From contig JAILQA010000274.1 in NCBI GenBank assembly GCA_024699205.1, forward strand, positions 1-6,114: a stretch of 6,114 nt of DNA, written 5' to 3'. Positions 1-5,647 of this stretch are shown here, one piece after another (the stretch's first letter is position 1; every line of letters starts with the position of its first letter). A program made the translations under genes and the position numbers. Under the pieces are notes generated by a model. It worked only from the letters and a program-made list of their open reading frames with translations, made no database searches and was not told where the DNA came from. The stretch is from Treponema sp. GTDB taxonomy: Bacteria > Spirochaetota > Spirochaetia > Treponematales > Treponemataceae.

Positions 1-58
1 TGTTAATAGACAACAAAAAATTAGTGAAAAAAATTACTTTTTAATCTTCGATATAAAA

Positions 59-1684
59 TTATTCCAAGGCACCTAAGATTTTTTCCGATACGATTTCATT
101 TGCTTCTGCATTTTTTTCTATTTCATCAATTGCATTCTTAATGTCTGTAAGCAGATTATCCAGATTTGAAACCTTTGCCTGTAATAATTCTGTACCATCG
201 GAGATTTTTTTTATGGCATCATTCTGCTGAATAATCTGATTGGTAACACCTTCTGCCAAATTAGTATTTGTATCAGCTTCTTCAACAATCTGAGCAATAG
301 AATTACTTACATCCTGTGCACCTGAATCAATCTCAGAAATTCCAGAAAGGATTTCTTCCATTACACCAATTGTATTTCTAATTTCAGCTGTAGATGCTTT
401 TGTATAATCAGAAAAAGAATTAACCGAATCAGCGGTAATTTTAACTATTTCTTCATTTGTCTGTAAGGTTTCTGCAATTTTCTGGGCATATTTTGAGGTT
501 TCGTCTGACAGTTTTCTGATTTCATGGGCTATAACAGAAAAGCCTTCTCCTAAAACACCTGCATGAGCTGCTTCGATTGAGGCATTCATAGCCAGAAGTC
601 CTGTTTGAGAGGCAATTTTATTTACTGCAGCTACAAAGGCAGAAACTTTTTCGGAAGATTCTTTTACCTGTTCAACATTATCCACAAGTTTTTCCAATTG
701 ATTCATTTGCAAATCCAGATTTTCTACAAGAGTATTCATACCGGTTCTTTGCTGGATGGCTATCTTACTTATATTTGAAAGATTTGCTGACATTTGAGTT
801 AAAGCCGCAGAAGATTGAGAAATGGATTTACTTTGATTTTGTACGCTTTGTCTCATCTGTGTAGCATTTTCATTAATCTGTGAGCTAGAAGATTTTATAG
901 TAATAGTTTCTTTATTTAAGTTTGTTGCTTCTTTATTTATAAAAGAATACATCTTGTCAATTTCATTTACACTTTTAGTCGCATTATTTGTTGATTCAGA
1001 AAGATGTTTACCAATATTAAGACCTTCTTTTGTTTCATTAAGAACTGAAGTAATTTTCTTGAAGGCATCTGTGGATTTTTTTTCATTTTCACTGGCACGG
1101 TCTACAACACGTCGGGTAAATCTGTCAAAAAATAGGAGACAGATATTTGCAGTCAGCACGCCCAGAGTACAAATTATAATATTTACTAAAGCATCAGAAA
1201 AATTAATATTGTATAGAGTTTTATAGATTGTAAAGTTTGCAATAATCCAGACTATAAATATAAAAATAAAAAAGCTCTGTAATTGCTTTCTCCTTAAAGA
1301 AATTACATAATTACATACAGCCATTACAACAATAAAACAGGAATCTCGATAGGGAAGAAAATTAGTTGGCTGAAAGGGAGAGAAAAAACATACAATCGCA
1401 GTCAAAATACAAATTGCAATTGTTGTTGTCCAGGAAGCACGATGAATATGTCCTTCTTTTATAAATCTAAGTGAAGTTGAAAAGAATAAAAGTAAGAATA
1501 ATCCTCCAGCTCCAAGCATAAAATGTTTTAGAAAAAACAAGGATATTCCAAACAAGGCAAATAAAATCATAAAGACCAAATTGGAACCAATCAAAATGGA
1601 TAACTGTTCCTGTTCACGAAGACTATAAGAATTGTAAAGTTCTTTTGAAGGAAGTATTTTTTTATAAAGAAGTTTGAAAATCAT
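59..1684 (-). CDS. Methyl-accepting chemotaxis protein with six-helix membrane domain
   Basis: This is a membrane chemoreceptor that should signal to CheA/CheW from the inner membrane. Numbering here is from the preferred start at 1684 (541 aa). Six hydrophobic helices lie at about 29-53, 55-74, 84-104, 114-130, 137-155 and 164-186. Basic residues fall in the inside loops (RFIKEGHIHR, RRKQLQ, RFTRR), so both ends are cytoplasmic. There is no sizeable extracytoplasmic domain and no recognisable HAMP. A long coiled coil of two near-equal arms flanks the conserved hairpin tip at about 355-397 (IASQTGLLAMNASIEAAHAG, then GFSVIAHEIRKLSDE). The C-terminus lacks an NWETF-like CheR tether. The longest frame begins at 1753 (564 aa), but that ATG has no Shine-Dalgarno and lies upstream of the likely transcription start. 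It would also add a seventh helix, putting the N-terminus outside. The family assignment is certain. The ligand is unknown; with such short loops it may be sensed in the membrane or through a partner. Confidence 0.93.
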   Translation of the reverse strand: MIFKLLYKKILPSKELYNSYSLREQEQLSILIGSNLVFMILFALFGISLFFLKHFMLGAGGLFLLLFFSTSLRFIKEGHIHRASWTTTIAICILTAIVCFFSPFQPTNFLPYRDSCFIVVMAVCNYVISLRRKQLQSFFIFIFIVWIIANFTIYKTLYNINFSDALVNIIICTLGVLTANICLLFFDRFTRRVVDRASENEKKSTDAFKKITSVLNETKEGLNIGKHLSESTNNATKSVNEIDKMYSFINKEATNLNKETITIKSSSSQINENATQMRQSVQNQSKSISQSSAALTQMSANLSNISKIAIQQRTGMNTLVENLDLQMNQLEKLVDNVEQVKESSEKVSAFVAAVNKIASQTGLLAMNASIEAAHAGVLGEGFSVIAHEIRKLSDETSKYAQKIAETLQTNEEIVKITADSVNSFSDYTKASTAEIRNTIGVMEEILSGISEIDSGAQDVSNSIAQIVEEADTNTNLAEGVTNQIIQQNDAIKKISDGTELLQAKVSNLDNLLTDIKNAIDEIEKNAEANEIVSEKILGALE

Positions 1685-1688
1685 AAAT

Positions 1689-1694
1689 CCTCTT
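1689..1694 (-). promoter_or_regulatory. Ribosome binding site deciding the chemoreceptor start
   Basis: Read on the minus strand the sequence is AAGAGG, then ATTT, then ATG at 1684. Spacing is slightly short, but this is the only Shine-Dalgarno-like element near either candidate start. The upstream ATG at 1753 is preceded by GATTGAAAAATCA, with no purine-rich GGAG core. Confidence 0.6.
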
Positions 1695-1735
1695 AATAGA
1701 TATGGAATAAATAAAATTATAACAAATTGTTTTAT

Positions 1736-1764
1736 ATAATAAAATAGATTCATTGATTTTTCAA
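1736..1764 (-). promoter_or_regulatory. Sigma70-type promoter of the chemoreceptor gene
   Basis: On the minus strand TTGAAA (1764-1759) is followed by a 17-base spacer and TATTAT (1741-1736). Each hexamer matches the consensus at five of six positions. Transcription would begin near 1729-1730, downstream of the ATG at 1753, which supports translation from 1684. A second TATAAT lies at 1721-1716 but has no good -35 element. Confidence 0.55.
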
Positions 1765-1788
1765 TCGAATAATAGCTATCGAATAATA
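1764..1788. repeat. Two direct copies of an 11-bp motif between divergent promoters
   Basis: ATCGAATAATA occurs at 1764-1774 and again at 1778-1788, a 14-base period. The copies touch the -35 element of the leftward chemoreceptor promoter and lie about 10 bases upstream of the candidate -35 of the rightward hydrogenase promoter. The position suits an operator read by one regulator for both genes. The regulator is not identifiable, and short AT-rich repeats can arise by chance. Confidence 0.4.
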
Positions 1789-1798
1789 ATCTATCTAG

Positions 1799-1827
1799 TT
1801 GTATATAAAAAATCTCTGAATTATAAT
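1799..1827 (+). promoter_or_regulatory. Candidate promoter of the hydrogenase operon
   Basis: TTGTAT (1799-1804), a 17-base spacer and a perfect TATAAT (1822-1827) form the best promoter upstream of the hydrogenase. The -35 element is weak (three of six), so an activator or the upstream repeats may matter. The predicted transcription start is about 1834-1835, on or next to the ATG, so the transcript would be leaderless or nearly so. Confidence 0.45.
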
Positions 1828-1834
1828 AAGTGGG

Positions 1835-3307
1835 ATGAATATAAATAATAATGCCACAAAGGTTAAAAACGAGTTATTAGTAAGAATTGCAAAGTTGCAG
1901 CTTTCTGGCGAGCTCGATTCAAGAAAAATTAATAAAATCCCTACAGAAATGCGTCCAGCTGGTACTCCGCCCATTGGCTGTTGTATTTATCATGACCGCG
2001 AGCTTTTAAGAATGCGTCTTCTGGCGAGGATGGGAATCTCTGTTGAAAATTATAACGACCTCAACGACCTTGACGATTATGCCCGAGAAGCCCTTAACCG
2101 CGAAAAACCAACCTGGCCTATGATTACAGTTCTTCATGAGGCCTGCAACGGCTGTGTAAAGCAGAACTTTATGGTTACCAATGCCTGCCAGGGATGTTTT
2201 GCCAGACCTTGTATGGTCAATTGTCCCAAAAAAGCAATTCATATCATTCATCATGCTCATATAGATGCGTCTAAGTGTATTCACTGCGGCTTGTGTGAAC
2301 AGAACTGTCCTTATCATGCAATTATAAGAATTACGGTTCCTTGTGAAGCAGCTTGTCCGGTTGGAGCAATTTCTAAAGGTGAAGACGGCCATGAAGTAAT
2401 TGATTTTCATAAGTGTATTTACTGCGGAAAATGTATGACTGAATGTCCTTTTGGAGCTATGATGGATAAAAGTCAGCTTGTTGACGTTATCAAACATATC
2501 ATGGAAGGCCATAAAGTCAGCGTAATGTATGCGCCAGCAATTGCATCTCAATTCAAAGCCAGTGCTGGTCAGCTGGAAAAAGGAATGGAACAATTAGGCT
2601 TTACGACAATATATGAAGTTGCCCGTGGTGCTGATATTACGGCTGACAGGGAAGCGGCTGAGTTTTCTGAAAGAATGAAAAGGGGAGACAAGCTTATGAC
2701 AACTTCCTGCTGTTCTGCTTATGTGCGTGCAGTTCATATTCATGTTCCTGACCTTGATTCTTGTGTAAGCGAAACCCGTAGTCCTATGCATTATATTGCT
2801 GAAATTGCAAAAAAAGATGATCCGGAATGTGTTACAGTTTTTGTTGGACCTTGTCTGGCAAAAAGACGGGAAGGCTTTGATGATGAGTTTGTTGATTATG
2901 TAATTACAGCAGAAGAACTTTCAGCCTTTTTTACCGCAAAAGGAATTGATGTTACCAAACTTGAAGGGGTTGAAAAGGCAGAAGTACCTTCATCAAGCGG
3001 ACGTAATTTTGCAAGAAGCGGGGGAGTTGCAGAAGCAGTCTGTTGTCGTCTTAAAGATCCTTCTATATTAAAGCTGGATGTAATCAATGGACTTGATAAA
3101 AACGGTATGAAAAAACTCCGCTATTACGGGGATATAAATGCAGGTCGGGTTCAGGCAAAAGAAGAGGATGGAAATCTTGTTGAAGTAATGAGTTGCCAAG
3201 GCGGTTGTATTGCAGGTCCTTGTGTCGTTCAGAAAATAAATCTGGCAAATGTTCAGCTGGATAAATATGTTAAGGACGGAAAAAAGGATATTTCAAGTCA
3301 AAAATAG
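1835..3307 (+). CDS. Monomeric [FeFe] hydrogenase, group B type, with multiple Fe-S clusters
   Basis: This is a cytoplasmic hydrogenase, probably reducing protons with ferredoxin electrons during fermentation, or taking up H2. The N-terminal region (EMRPAGTPPIGCCIYHDREL, residues 38-57) resembles the start of group B1/B3 enzymes. Sixteen cysteines (104, 107, 118, 121, 126, 130, 148, 151, 154, 158, 170, 174, 194, 197, 200, 204) could hold up to four [4Fe-4S] clusters; two stretches have the classic CxxCxxCxxxCP form. The H-cluster motifs are complete: TSCCSAY (C292 for proton transfer, C293 ligand), VGPCLAKRRE (C340, K343) and VMSCQGGCIAGPC (C454, C458). The Ser after the twin Cys replaces the Pro usual in group A enzymes. 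Length (490 aa) fits the family as remembered. The ATG at 1835 is the first start after an in-frame TGA at 1817 and has only GTGGG directly before it. No maturases (HydE, HydF, HydG) are in the window. The radical SAM gene follows after nine bases. Hydrogenase identity is near certain; subgroup and direction are inferred. Confidence 0.94.
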   Translation: MNINNNATKVKNELLVRIAKLQLSGELDSRKINKIPTEMRPAGTPPIGCCIYHDRELLRMRLLARMGISVENYNDLNDLDDYAREALNREKPTWPMITVLHEACNGCVKQNFMVTNACQGCFARPCMVNCPKKAIHIIHHAHIDASKCIHCGLCEQNCPYHAIIRITVPCEAACPVGAISKGEDGHEVIDFHKCIYCGKCMTECPFGAMMDKSQLVDVIKHIMEGHKVSVMYAPAIASQFKASAGQLEKGMEQLGFTTIYEVARGADITADREAAEFSERMKRGDKLMTTSCCSAYVRAVHIHVPDLDSCVSETRSPMHYIAEIAKKDDPECVTVFVGPCLAKRREGFDDEFVDYVITAEELSAFFTAKGIDVTKLEGVEKAEVPSSSGRNFARSGGVAEAVCCRLKDPSILKLDVINGLDKNGMKKLRYYGDINAGRVQAKEEDGNLVEVMSCQGGCIAGPCVVQKINLANVQLDKYVKDGKKDISSQK

Positions 3308-3316
3308 TCAACAATA

Positions 3317-5155
3317 ATGAAAATACCAGTTATCTGCACAAGCTTATTAATAGAAAAATCTCCTCAGGCTCTTCCTCTTGGGGCGGCATGTATTGCTTCG
3401 GCTATTAAACATAATCCAGAAACAAGCGGTATTACGGAAGTTTCTTTAAAATCCTTCAGTCTGGAAGATAAAAAAATCAAAGAGTTGAAAATGTTATCTG
3501 AGGCTGAGTTTGAAACTGATGCTGAAACTGGGGCAGGGGCTAGGGCTGAAACAGAGACTGGGGCTGATAAAAAAATTGCCGCTTTTATTGCTTATTCGCT
3601 TTATTCAGAAATAAAAATACATGAAGAAGAACAAACACAAGTGCAAGTGCAAACTCAAACGTGGGTGGGAACTAAGGCGATTTTCTGTTTTTCATGCTTT
3701 GTCTGGAACATAAAGATTTTGCAGGAAAGCTCAAGAATCTTGCGGGGAAGGGGCTGTATTACAATTGCAGGTGGCCCGGAAATCACTGCTCATCCAGATT
3801 TTTACAAGGATTTTGATTATTGTGTAAGTGGTGAAGGAGAAGATTCTGTTCCAAGTCTTATAAAAAAGATTATTGATGAAAGAAAAAAAGACAATCAATC
3901 ATCAGAGAAAAAAACAGATGAATCAGACAAATCTACGGCAATACATTCTTTTTCACCAGATTTATCAAAATTATATTCACCATATTTAGACGGAATCCTT
4001 AATCCTTCAGAATATGAAGGAGCCTTATGGGAGCTTGCAAGAGGCTGTCCTTTTAAATGTTCATATTGTTATGAATCAAAAGGAGAAAAAAAAGTTAGAT
4101 ATTTTCCAATGGAACGCATAAAAGCAGAGTTAGATTTATTTGCTGCAAAAAAAGTTCCTCAGGTTTTTGTGCTGGATCCAACATATAATGTAAATAAAAA
4201 ACGTGCAATTGAACTGCTTAGGCTGATTGCTAAAAAAACGCCAGATACTTTTTACTATTTTGAAGCAAGGGTAGAGTTTATTGATCGGGAACTTGCCCGA
4301 GAGTTTACAAAAATCCCTTGTGCGCTGCAAATTGGACTGCAAAGTGCCAATGAAAATGTTTTGCATCTTGTAAATCGTCCCTTTGATAAAAAGAAGTTTA
4401 TCCGCAATATCGGAATTTTAAATGAAGAAGGAGTAACCTTTGGTTTAGATTTGATTTTTGGACTTCCTGGTGAAACTTTTGCTTCTTTTCGTGATGGAAT
4501 TGACTTTGCAATTTCATTATATCCAAATAATCTGGAAATCTTCTGTCTTTCTGTTTTGCCTGGAACTGATTTATTTGATAGAGCAGAAGCTCTTGGATTA
4601 GTATGGGAAAAGGTGCCGACCTATCATGTAATAAAAACAAAAGATTTTACCGCTGATGATTTAAAAAGAGCAGAAAAGCTTTCTAAAGCCTGTACATATT
4701 TTTATAATTCGGGAAGGGCAGTTCCATGGTTTAATTCTGTATGTCGTCTGCTGAAAATTAAAGCCTCAAAGTTTTTTGAAATCTTTTATGATAAGAATGC
4801 TGATGAGTGTGAAAGATTTTGTTCGTCACAATCATCATGTGGAGAGATTTCGCACATTCATATTCAGAAAATCCAGCTTGATTTTTTGCGTTCCCAATTT
4901 TCGATAAAAAATCTTATGAAATATTTTCCTGCCGTTGAAGATATTGTTAAATTTTACGGTGCAATTTCACGAACAACAGATACAGGGAAAGGTGAAATCA
5001 TTTTGTTAAATTATGATGCAGAGTATGTTGCCTCTGATTATGCGTCTGACATTAAATATTTTGTAGAAAATCTTCGTCCCAAAAAGTGCAGAATAGAAAC
5101 TTTTATGAATAAAGGGCAGGCGGATTTTAGAATGTTAAGAATCAAAAAAAATTAA
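3317..5155 (+). CDS. B12-binding-type radical SAM protein, substrate unknown
   Basis: This is a radical SAM enzyme with an N-terminal cobalamin-binding-like region. MKIPVICTSL, then ALPLGAACIASAIKH (residues 18-32), FSCFVWN (125-131), AGGPE (151-155) and VSGEGEDSVPSL (170-181) follow the pattern of B12-binding domains. No DxHxxG cobalt-ligand motif is visible, so cobalamin may bind without a protein His, or not at all. The catalytic core opens with ARGCPFKCSYCYESKG; Cys244, Cys248 and Cys251 bind the [4Fe-4S] cluster. GLQSANENVL (340-349) and FGLPGETF (381-388) are typical barrel elements. The C-terminal 170 residues are unassigned, possibly DUF4080-like. Residues 61-85 and 103-116 are low-complexity inserts, and 186-208 is a charged linker. 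The gene starts nine bases after the hydrogenase stop with no Shine-Dalgarno, suggesting translational coupling. It is not HydE or HydG, which lack a B12-type domain. A role linked to the hydrogenase is inferred from position only. Confidence 0.88.
   Translation: MKIPVICTSLLIEKSPQALPLGAACIASAIKHNPETSGITEVSLKSFSLEDKKIKELKMLSEAEFETDAETGAGARAETETGADKKIAAFIAYSLYSEIKIHEEEQTQVQVQTQTWVGTKAIFCFSCFVWNIKILQESSRILRGRGCITIAGGPEITAHPDFYKDFDYCVSGEGEDSVPSLIKKIIDERKKDNQSSEKKTDESDKSTAIHSFSPDLSKLYSPYLDGILNPSEYEGALWELARGCPFKCSYCYESKGEKKVRYFPMERIKAELDLFAAKKVPQVFVLDPTYNVNKKRAIELLRLIAKKTPDTFYYFEARVEFIDRELAREFTKIPCALQIGLQSANENVLHLVNRPFDKKKFIRNIGILNEEGVTFGLDLIFGLPGETFASFRDGIDFAISLYPNNLEIFCLSVLPGTDLFDRAEALGLVWEKVPTYHVIKTKDFTADDLKRAEKLSKACTYFYNSGRAVPWFNSVCRLLKIKASKFFEIFYDKNADECERFCSSQSSCGEISHIHIQKIQLDFLRSQFSIKNLMKYFPAVEDIVKFYGAISRTTDTGKGEIILLNYDAEYVASDYASDIKYFVENLRPKKCRIETFMNKGQADFRMLRIKKN
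3521..3567 (+). repeat. Imperfect internal repeat in the radical SAM gene (Ala/Glu/Thr/Gly-rich)
   Basis: GCTGAAAC recurs at 3521 and 3545 and ACTGGGGC at 3527 and 3557, with GGGGC/GGGCT units between. The stretch encodes AETGAGARAETETGAD inside the B12-binding-type domain. It is richer in GC and less complex than its surroundings, which suggests growth by replication slippage. The reading frame is kept. Confidence 0.6.
3635..3660 (+). repeat. Short tandem repeat encoding an alternating Gln/Val/Thr strand
   Basis: CAAGTG is repeated in tandem at 3638-3649 and followed by CAAACTCAAACG. It encodes TQVQVQTQT (residues 107-115), directly before TWVGTKAIFCFSCF, where the conserved domain resumes. 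The alternating pattern would form a beta strand or an exposed loop. Slippage is the likely origin. Confidence 0.55.
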
Positions 5156-5173
5156 AAAATATTGATTTTTTTT
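5154..5173 (+). terminator. Weak A/T hairpin after the radical SAM gene
   Basis: AAAAAAT (5154-5160), loop ATTG, then ATTTTTT (5165-5171) within a run of T ending at 5173. It overlaps the stop codon and has no G-C pairs, so its strength is doubtful. It is the only terminator-like element between the operon and the tRNA promoter. Confidence 0.25.
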
Positions 5174-5195
5174 CATAAAAAGTTGTTTTAGGCTA

Positions 5196-5224
5196 TTGAC
5201 ACTTTTTGTTCAGAAGTATATATT
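5196..5224 (+). promoter_or_regulatory. Strong sigma70-type promoter of the tRNA-Gly gene
   Basis: A perfect TTGACA (5196-5201), a 17-base spacer and TATATT (5219-5224, five of six) give the best promoter in the window. Transcription would start near 5231, leaving about a seven-base 5' leader before the tRNA. Confidence 0.8.
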
Positions 5225-5237
5225 AGTTACATCACTT

Positions 5238-5310
5238 GCGGCAGTCATATAACGGCTCATTATCTCAGCCTTCCAAGCTGATGACGAGGGTTCGACTCCC
5301 TTCTGCCGCT
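5238..5310 (+). tRNA. tRNA-Gly, anticodon TCC
   Basis: The acceptor strands GCGGCAG (5238-5244) and CTGCCGC (5303-5309) pair fully, with discriminator T at 5310. The anticodon stem TCAGC/GCTGA (5265-5269 and 5277-5281) encloses loop CTTCCAA with anticodon TCC at 5272-5274, reading GGA and probably GGG. The T arm is GAGGG, TTCGACT, CCCTT (5286-5302) with one G-U pair. The D loop AACGGCTCA contains the conserved GG. The D stem ATAT/TTAT has one T-T mismatch and is AT-only, so it is weak. CCA is not encoded and must be added afterwards. The gene stands alone between its own promoter and terminator. Confidence 0.95.
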
Positions 5311-5313
5311 CTT

Positions 5314-5344
5314 AAAAAGCTCGTCTAACTGACGAGCTTTTTTT
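5314..5344 (+). terminator. Intrinsic terminator of the tRNA-Gly gene
   Basis: AAAAAGCTCGTC (5314-5325), a five-base loop TAACT, then GACGAGCTTTTT (5331-5342) form a perfect 12-bp stem with a T run to 5344. It starts four bases after the tRNA and closes the unit. The A/T flanks also allow it to act on leftward transcripts. Confidence 0.88.
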
Positions 5345-5351
5345 ATGTCTA

Positions 5352-5555
5352 ATGGATAACGGAAAGATTAAGCATAACCCTCTTGTGGGGATTGAGAGGT
5401 TTAAGCTTTATAATCAAGAACGTGGTATTCCGATAAAATAAGCGATTTACGTGTATGATGTTGATGATGCAGGAGCTATGATACATATCCGTCACAGTTG
5501 GAGTTCAAAATTTTTAGCAAAAAAAAGGATTTGTATGACTAGCTTGGAAGAATAG
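5352..5555 (+). pseudogene. Probable gene relic interrupted by one in-frame stop
   Basis: One frame reads MDNGKIKHNPLVGIERFKLY and on through NQERGIPIK, meets TAA at 5439-5441, then continues AIYVYDVDDAGAMIHIRHSW and on to LAKKRICMTSLEE before TAG at 5553. The text on both sides of the stop looks like ordinary globular protein, and a single GAA-to-TAA change would explain the break. No Shine-Dalgarno precedes the ATG at 5352, which lies just after the tRNA terminator. The family is not recognised. It could instead be a 29-codon peptide followed by chance open sequence; 68 codons with one stop is unusual but not impossible in such AT-rich DNA. Confidence 0.35.
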
Positions 5556-5647
5556 TGTAAATCGTAAATATATAAATTAAATAATAATCGATAATAATCA
5601 TATTTTATGGTACAATAATAAAATAATAAAACTATAAGGTAAAATAT
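5556..5647 (+). promoter_or_regulatory. AT-rich leader of the DUF4268-type gene with ribosome binding site
   Basis: This stretch is about nine-tenths A/T. ATAATAATC occurs at 5581-5589 and 5591-5599, ten bases apart. TACAAT (5611-5616) and TAAAAT (5619-5624) could serve as -10 elements, but neither has a convincing -35. The ribosome binding site is TAAGG (5635-5639), eight bases before the ATG at 5648, and settles that start. Confidence 0.45.

Noticed and set aside
1..58. A terminator for the chemoreceptor in the left edge
   Set aside because: Only weak A/T pairings around AAAAAGTAATTTTTT (minus strand) can be drawn, with no stable stem. The real terminator may lie outside the window.
954..1226. 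A 90-codon plus-strand frame inside the chemoreceptor gene
   Set aside because: It is opposite the conserved coiled coil, has no ribosome binding site and shows no recognisable family.
2006..2593. A 195-codon open frame on the minus strand opposite the hydrogenase Fe-S region
   Set aside because: It lies wholly inside a certain gene, its text is rich in Asn, Arg, His and Met without domain pattern, and no promoter or ribosome binding site serves it. It is a shadow of the conserved opposite strand.
2594..3087. Two short minus-strand frames (65 and 63 codons) opposite the H-cluster domain
   Set aside because: Both mirror the hydrogenase codons and have no independent support.
4136..4640. Two minus-strand frames (76 and 80 codons) opposite the radical SAM core
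   Set aside because: Both lie within the radical SAM gene and show no start signals or protein-like pattern.
3317..5155. Radical SAM gene as a HydE or HydG maturase
   Set aside because: It has an N-terminal B12-binding-type domain with AGGPE and GEGE motifs and a different C-terminus, so it belongs to another radical SAM branch despite its place beside a hydrogenase.
5471..5555. A 25-codon gene starting at ATG 5478 behind AGGAG
   Set aside because: The spacing from AGGAG to the ATG is only two bases, too short for normal initiation, and the frame is the tail of the relic already described.
5581..5647. CRISPR-like or origin-like repeats in the AT-rich leader
   Set aside because: There are only two 9-bp ATAATAATC copies with no spacers or known initiator boxes. 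Simple AT bias explains them.
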